This document shows positions 12,135 through 14,610 of a DNA stretch of 14,610 nt, piece by piece. Below the pieces are notes generated by a model, which did no database searches, was not told the DNA's origin, and was given only the letters and a program-made list of their open reading frames with translations. The first letter of the stretch is position 1. Each line of letters starts with the position of its first letter. Origin of the DNA: JAZDIU01 sp043804635 (lineage in GTDB: Bacteria > Chloroflexota > Dehalococcoidia > Dehalococcoidales > UBA2162). The stretch spans positions 1 to 14,610 of the forward strand of contig JAZDIU010000082.1 of NCBI GenBank assembly GCA_043804635.1. The letters run 5' to 3'. Made by a program: the position numbers and the translations under genes.

Positions 12135-12830
12135 GCGCCGCCACAGAAACTGAAGGATAATCGGTAGAACTAAGAAAACTAGCACAGACAATACATCGAC
12201 AGAGACGAAAAACCTGACATAAAGCCCCACCGGCTTGGCTACCAGCGGCTGAATGATAAACATAAGCAATATGGATATGAACATCATGCCATAGCCAATG
12301 GCATAATAGCTAGAATGTTTATACTCAGTACTATGACGACGGGAATACCTATCGCTAATTTCAGCAAAGATACTGGCAACTATCACCAAAACAGGTGGTA
12401 GCAGACCTAAATAGAAAAGAGGTTTTTCATAAATCCTATTGGCAATAATTACCGACAAGCCTTCAATAAAAAAGACTTCCCTGATAAATGAAAATAGAAT
12501 CCAGGGGAGGATTATCACTGCAACCAAAGCTAACCACGGTCCCCAGAGCAGCAAGGCTTTCTCCTCAGCATCAAACCCCTCTAACTTTGACGTCAGCTTC
12601 GCTCCACAGACTTGCAGACCGATTGCCCCGGGAATGAACGTCGCCGCCCAAGCTGTACATAGAATAAGAAGCAAGATAGGAGCTGGGTCTTCATCCTTAA
12701 GTGTAGACAAAGCATATACGAAATAGATAGTGGTCGCCGCTGTCATTACCAGACCCACGCCGTATAAAGAAACCAGCAGCGCCAGTTTTGGGCTACTCTT
12801 GACGGCTCTAATGACAGACATCACTCCCAT
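12105..12830 (-). CDS. Six-helix integral membrane protein, unknown function
   Basis: No family is recognised. Counted from the GTG at 12836, hydrophobic segments lie at about 19-44, 52-74, 97-119, 139-160, 178-199 and 207-231. A charged loop (161-174, rich in Arg and Ser) sits between segments 4 and 5, and the C-terminal end FLWRRLRRVKS is basic, so the C terminus is probably cytoplasmic. No signal peptide or catalytic motif is seen. The start is unclear: GTG 12836, ATG 12830 and ATG 12821 are in frame and none has a well-spaced ribosome site. ATG 12830 is chosen because a predicted -10 (TACAAT) lies seven bases upstream, which would make a leaderless message. The gene converges with and overlaps the glycosylase gene by 30 bases. 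Confidence 0.75.
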   Translation of the reverse strand: MGVMSVIRAVKSSPKLALLVSLYGVGLVMTAATTIYFVYALSTLKDEDPAPILLLILCTAWAATFIPGAIGLQVCGAKLTSKLEGFDAEEKALLLWGPWLALVAVIILPWILFSFIREVFFIEGLSVIIANRIYEKPLFYLGLLPPVLVIVASIFAEISDRYSRRHSTEYKHSSYYAIGYGMMFISILLMFIIQPLVAKPVGLYVRFFVSVDVLSVLVFLVLPIILQFLWRRLRRVKSAIH

Positions 12831-12837
12831 CGGCACT

Positions 12838-12866
12838 ATTGTAACTACTTTTAGATACTTTTTGAA
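12838..12866 (-). promoter_or_regulatory. Predicted leaderless promoter of the membrane protein gene
   Basis: On the minus strand, TTCAAA (12861-12866) is followed after 17 bases by TACAAT (12838-12843). The predicted transcript would begin at or next to the ATG at 12830. The -35 overlaps that of the divergent hydratase promoter. Confidence 0.4.
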
Positions 12867-12890
12867 GGGTTCTAAAAATTCTGCTATATT
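12862..12890 (+). promoter_or_regulatory. Predicted leaderless promoter of the hydratase genes
   Basis: TTGAAG (12862-12867) and TATATT (12885-12890) are 17 bases apart, and TGC directly before the -10 gives an extended element. The -10 ends eight bases before the ATG at 12899, so the transcript should start at or within a base or two of the start codon. No Shine-Dalgarno sequence precedes that ATG. Confidence 0.55.
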
Positions 12891-12898
12891 TATAAGCT

Positions 12899-14152
12899 AT
12901 GGGCAAAACATTAGCTGAAAAAATACTCAGTGCCAAGTCCGGCACTGATGCTAAAGCCGGTAATATCGTCATCACGCCGGTGGATTTAGCTTTCGTTACC
13001 GATAGCACCGGTCCCCTGACCATCAGGCAATTCGATGAAATCGGCATTGATACCCTTTTTAATCCCGAAAGGACCATTGCCTATATCGACCACTCCGTGC
13101 CCAGCTCGATAAAGGAGCTTGCCAACGACCAGATTTTTATAAGAGATTTCGCCCGCCGGAAAGGCGCCATCCTCAGCGATACAGGTGAAGGCGTTTGTCA
13201 TCAAATCACCGCCGAATCGTGGGCTAAGCCGGGGGATGTGATTGTGGGGGCGGACTCCCATACCGTAACTGCCGGTGCTTTAGGCGCGTTTGCCACCGGT
13301 ATGGGTTCGACCGATATCGCCGTAGCGATGGCTCTGGGCAAGACCTGGCTCCGTGTGCCCGAGACCATCCGGATAATCGCAAAGGGCCGCTTTAGTAAAG
13401 GAGTCTATGGTAAAGACCTTATTCTTCACCTCATCGGCAAACTCGGCGCCGACGGCGCCACCTATAAGTCCCTGGAGTTCGGCGGCGAAGCCATAAACAC
13501 TATGCCCGCTTCGGAGAGACTGACCATCGCTAATATGGCGGTAGAAGCCGGCGCCAAGGTCGGACTCTTTCCATCCGATAGAGTAACCCGCGATTACCTG
13601 AAAGAGCAGGGCAGAGCCGAGCAATACAAACCCCTGAATCCCGACCCGGATGCCACCTATGAAAAGACGATTGAAATCGATGCCGCCAAGCTGGAACCGA
13701 CCGTCGCCAAACCCCACACTGTCGATAATACGGCTTTAGCCAGAGAATTAAACGGGACTAAAATAGACCAGATCTTTCTCGGCACCTGCACCAACGGCCG
13801 ATTGGAAGACCTGCGTATTGCCGCCAGCATTCTTAAAGGCAAGAAACGTCACCCCCACACCCGCCTGATTATTGCCCCCGCCTCCCGCAAAGTTTTGCTG
13901 GCTGCCCTGGCCGAAGGGCTTATCGCTACCTTGGTTGAGTCCGGGGGAATCATCGACCCACCCGGCTGTGCCGCCTGTTTAGGCGTCCACCAGGGGGTGC
14001 TGGGAGATGGTGAAGCCTGTCTCTCCACTGCTAATCGCAATTTCAAAGGCCGGATGGGGAATCCTAATGGCTTTATTTACCTGGGCAGTCCGGCAACCGC
14101 AGCCGCCACTGCCCTCCGCGGCGAAATCACCGACCCACGGGAGTTTTTATAA
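12899..14152 (+). CDS. leuC: 3-isopropylmalate dehydratase / homoaconitase family large subunit
   Basis: This 417-residue protein is the large subunit of a two-subunit aconitase-superfamily hydratase, which moves a hydroxyl group on a tricarboxylate or malate substrate using a [4Fe-4S] cluster. It starts MGKTLAEKILSAKSG, the usual family start. GADSHTVTAGALGAFATGMG carries the substrate- and cluster-site block. FLGTCTNGRLEDLR gives the first cluster Cys and PPGCAACLG the other two. NRNFKGRMGNPN precedes the closing DPREFL. Candidates are isopropylmalate isomerase (leucine synthesis), homoaconitase or a two-subunit aconitase; the sequence read by eye does not decide, so leuC is a family-level symbol. 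It has its own predicted leaderless promoter, and the small subunit starts one base after its stop. Confidence 0.85.
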   Translation: MGKTLAEKILSAKSGTDAKAGNIVITPVDLAFVTDSTGPLTIRQFDEIGIDTLFNPERTIAYIDHSVPSSIKELANDQIFIRDFARRKGAILSDTGEGVCHQITAESWAKPGDVIVGADSHTVTAGALGAFATGMGSTDIAVAMALGKTWLRVPETIRIIAKGRFSKGVYGKDLILHLIGKLGADGATYKSLEFGGEAINTMPASERLTIANMAVEAGAKVGLFPSDRVTRDYLKEQGRAEQYKPLNPDPDATYEKTIEIDAAKLEPTVAKPHTVDNTALARELNGTKIDQIFLGTCTNGRLEDLRIAASILKGKKRHPHTRLIIAPASRKVLLAALAEGLIATLVESGGIIDPPGCAACLGVHQGVLGDGEACLSTANRNFKGRMGNPNGFIYLGSPATAAATALRGEITDPREFL

Positions 14153-14153
14153 A

Positions 14154-14610
14154 ATGCTAAAAGGCAGAGCTTTTAAGTTCGGCGATGATATTTCCACCGA
14201 CCACATCGTGCCGGGCCGGCTGTTACACCTCCGTAGCAATTTGCCGGAGCTTGCCAAGCACGTCCTTGAAGACGCCGACCCCACCTTCGCCCAGCGGGTC
14301 AAAAAGGGCGATTTCGTGGTCGGCGGTAAGAACTTCGGGTTAGGTTCGAGCCGTGAGCATGCACCCGTGGTCATCAAAATGGCCGGGGTGAGCGCTATCC
14401 TTGCTAAGTCGGTCGCTCGCATCTTTTTCCGCAACGCCATCAACATCGGACTGCCCGTACTCATCTGTAACACTGATAAAATCAAAGATGGCGACGAGCT
14501 TGAAGTCGACTTGAAAACAGGCAAAATTAAAGACCTGACCAACGGGGCTGAACTTGCCTCCAGCCCGATGCCGGATATTATGCTTGGCATCCTGAACGAA
14601 GGCGGACTTC
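14154..14610 (+). CDS. leuD: 3-isopropylmalate dehydratase / homoaconitase family small subunit, 3' end missing
   Basis: The frame starts at ATG 14154, one base after the large-subunit stop, and is still open at the right edge after 152 codons. Family length suggests about ten residues are missing. Landmarks are FKFGDDISTDHIVPGRLL (8-25), FGLGSSREHAPVVIK (66-80) with the substrate-binding Ser/Arg loop, and ARIFFRNAINIGLP (93-106). The specificity loop after IVPGR reads LLHLR. This is neither the YLRT remembered for archaeal homoaconitase nor the YLVY/YLRM of isopropylmalate isomerase, so the substrate is unresolved and citrate/isocitrate is a real option. No ribosome site is evident before the ATG, so it is probably translated by coupling. 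The symbol is family-level. Confidence 0.88.
   Translation, partial: MLKGRAFKFGDDISTDHIVPGRLLHLRSNLPELAKHVLEDADPTFAQRVKKGDFVVGGKNFGLGSSREHAPVVIKMAGVSAILAKSVARIFFRNAINIGLPVLICNTDKIKDGDELEVDLKTGKIKDLTNGAELASSPMPDIMLGILNEGGL

Noticed and set aside
13280..13717. Minus-strand open frame of 145 codons inside the hydratase large subunit
   Set aside because: It is a shadow of a GC-rich, strongly conserved coding region, with glycine-rich low-complexity translation and no ribosome site.
14147..14590. Minus-strand open frame of 147 codons at the right edge
   Set aside because: It is antisense to the clear small hydratase subunit, which carries the family motifs.

Overview
This 14.6 kb window looks like the chromosome of an anaerobic, non-photosynthetic bacterium. 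My best guess is Chloroflexota, class Dehalococcoidia. That rests on remembered gene combinations (a bacterial translin-family protein, a ThiD2-ThiE fusion, a RicT/PSP1 protein beside holB and lysA, a stand-alone aconitase-superfamily large/small pair), not on a search. Genes are densely packed, GC is roughly half, and no gap without a gene exceeds about 250 bases. I see no tRNA, rRNA, CRISPR array, complete insertion sequence or prophage.

Left part (1-7403), minus strand. The window opens inside hppA, a membrane pyrophosphatase, which has its own promoter and a leader holding a terminator-like hairpin. Upstream of it lies an eight-gene operon-like run read right to left from one good promoter: lysA, holB, ricT/PSP1, rnhB, yraN, fmdB-like, thiD2-thiE and a translin/Trax-family gene. 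Most junctions overlap or nearly touch (ATGA, TAATG, 8-20 base overlaps). The exception is a 78-base gap between rnhB and yraN filled by three adjacent palindromes. The run mixes lysine and thiamine biosynthesis with DNA replication and repair and RNA metabolism.

Middle part (7404-10462). An isolated, AT-richer gene encodes two tandem winged-helix-like repeats followed by a PD-(D/E)xK-type nuclease-like domain. It is the most likely accessory or horizontally acquired gene and the best candidate here for something little described. Next comes a minus-strand unit: ribosomal protein L25/Ctc, a CPBP-family membrane protein with an altered active-site motif, and a small cupin. The L25 promoter overlaps an inverted repeat, and the spacer upstream of it holds two repeat-like hairpins, one bracketed by a 9-base direct repeat.

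Right part (10462-14610). A 54-residue membrane protein diverges from a RHH antitoxin/RelE-ParE toxin pair. A perfect 26-base palindrome sits inside the pair's predicted promoter, as expected for autoregulation. An AlkA-like DNA glycosylase follows 21 bases after the toxin and converges, with a 30-base overlap, on a six-helix membrane protein of unknown function. That protein and a LeuC/HacA-type hydratase are divergently transcribed from two predicted promoters that share a -35 region, and both appear leaderless. The matching small hydratase subunit runs off the right end.
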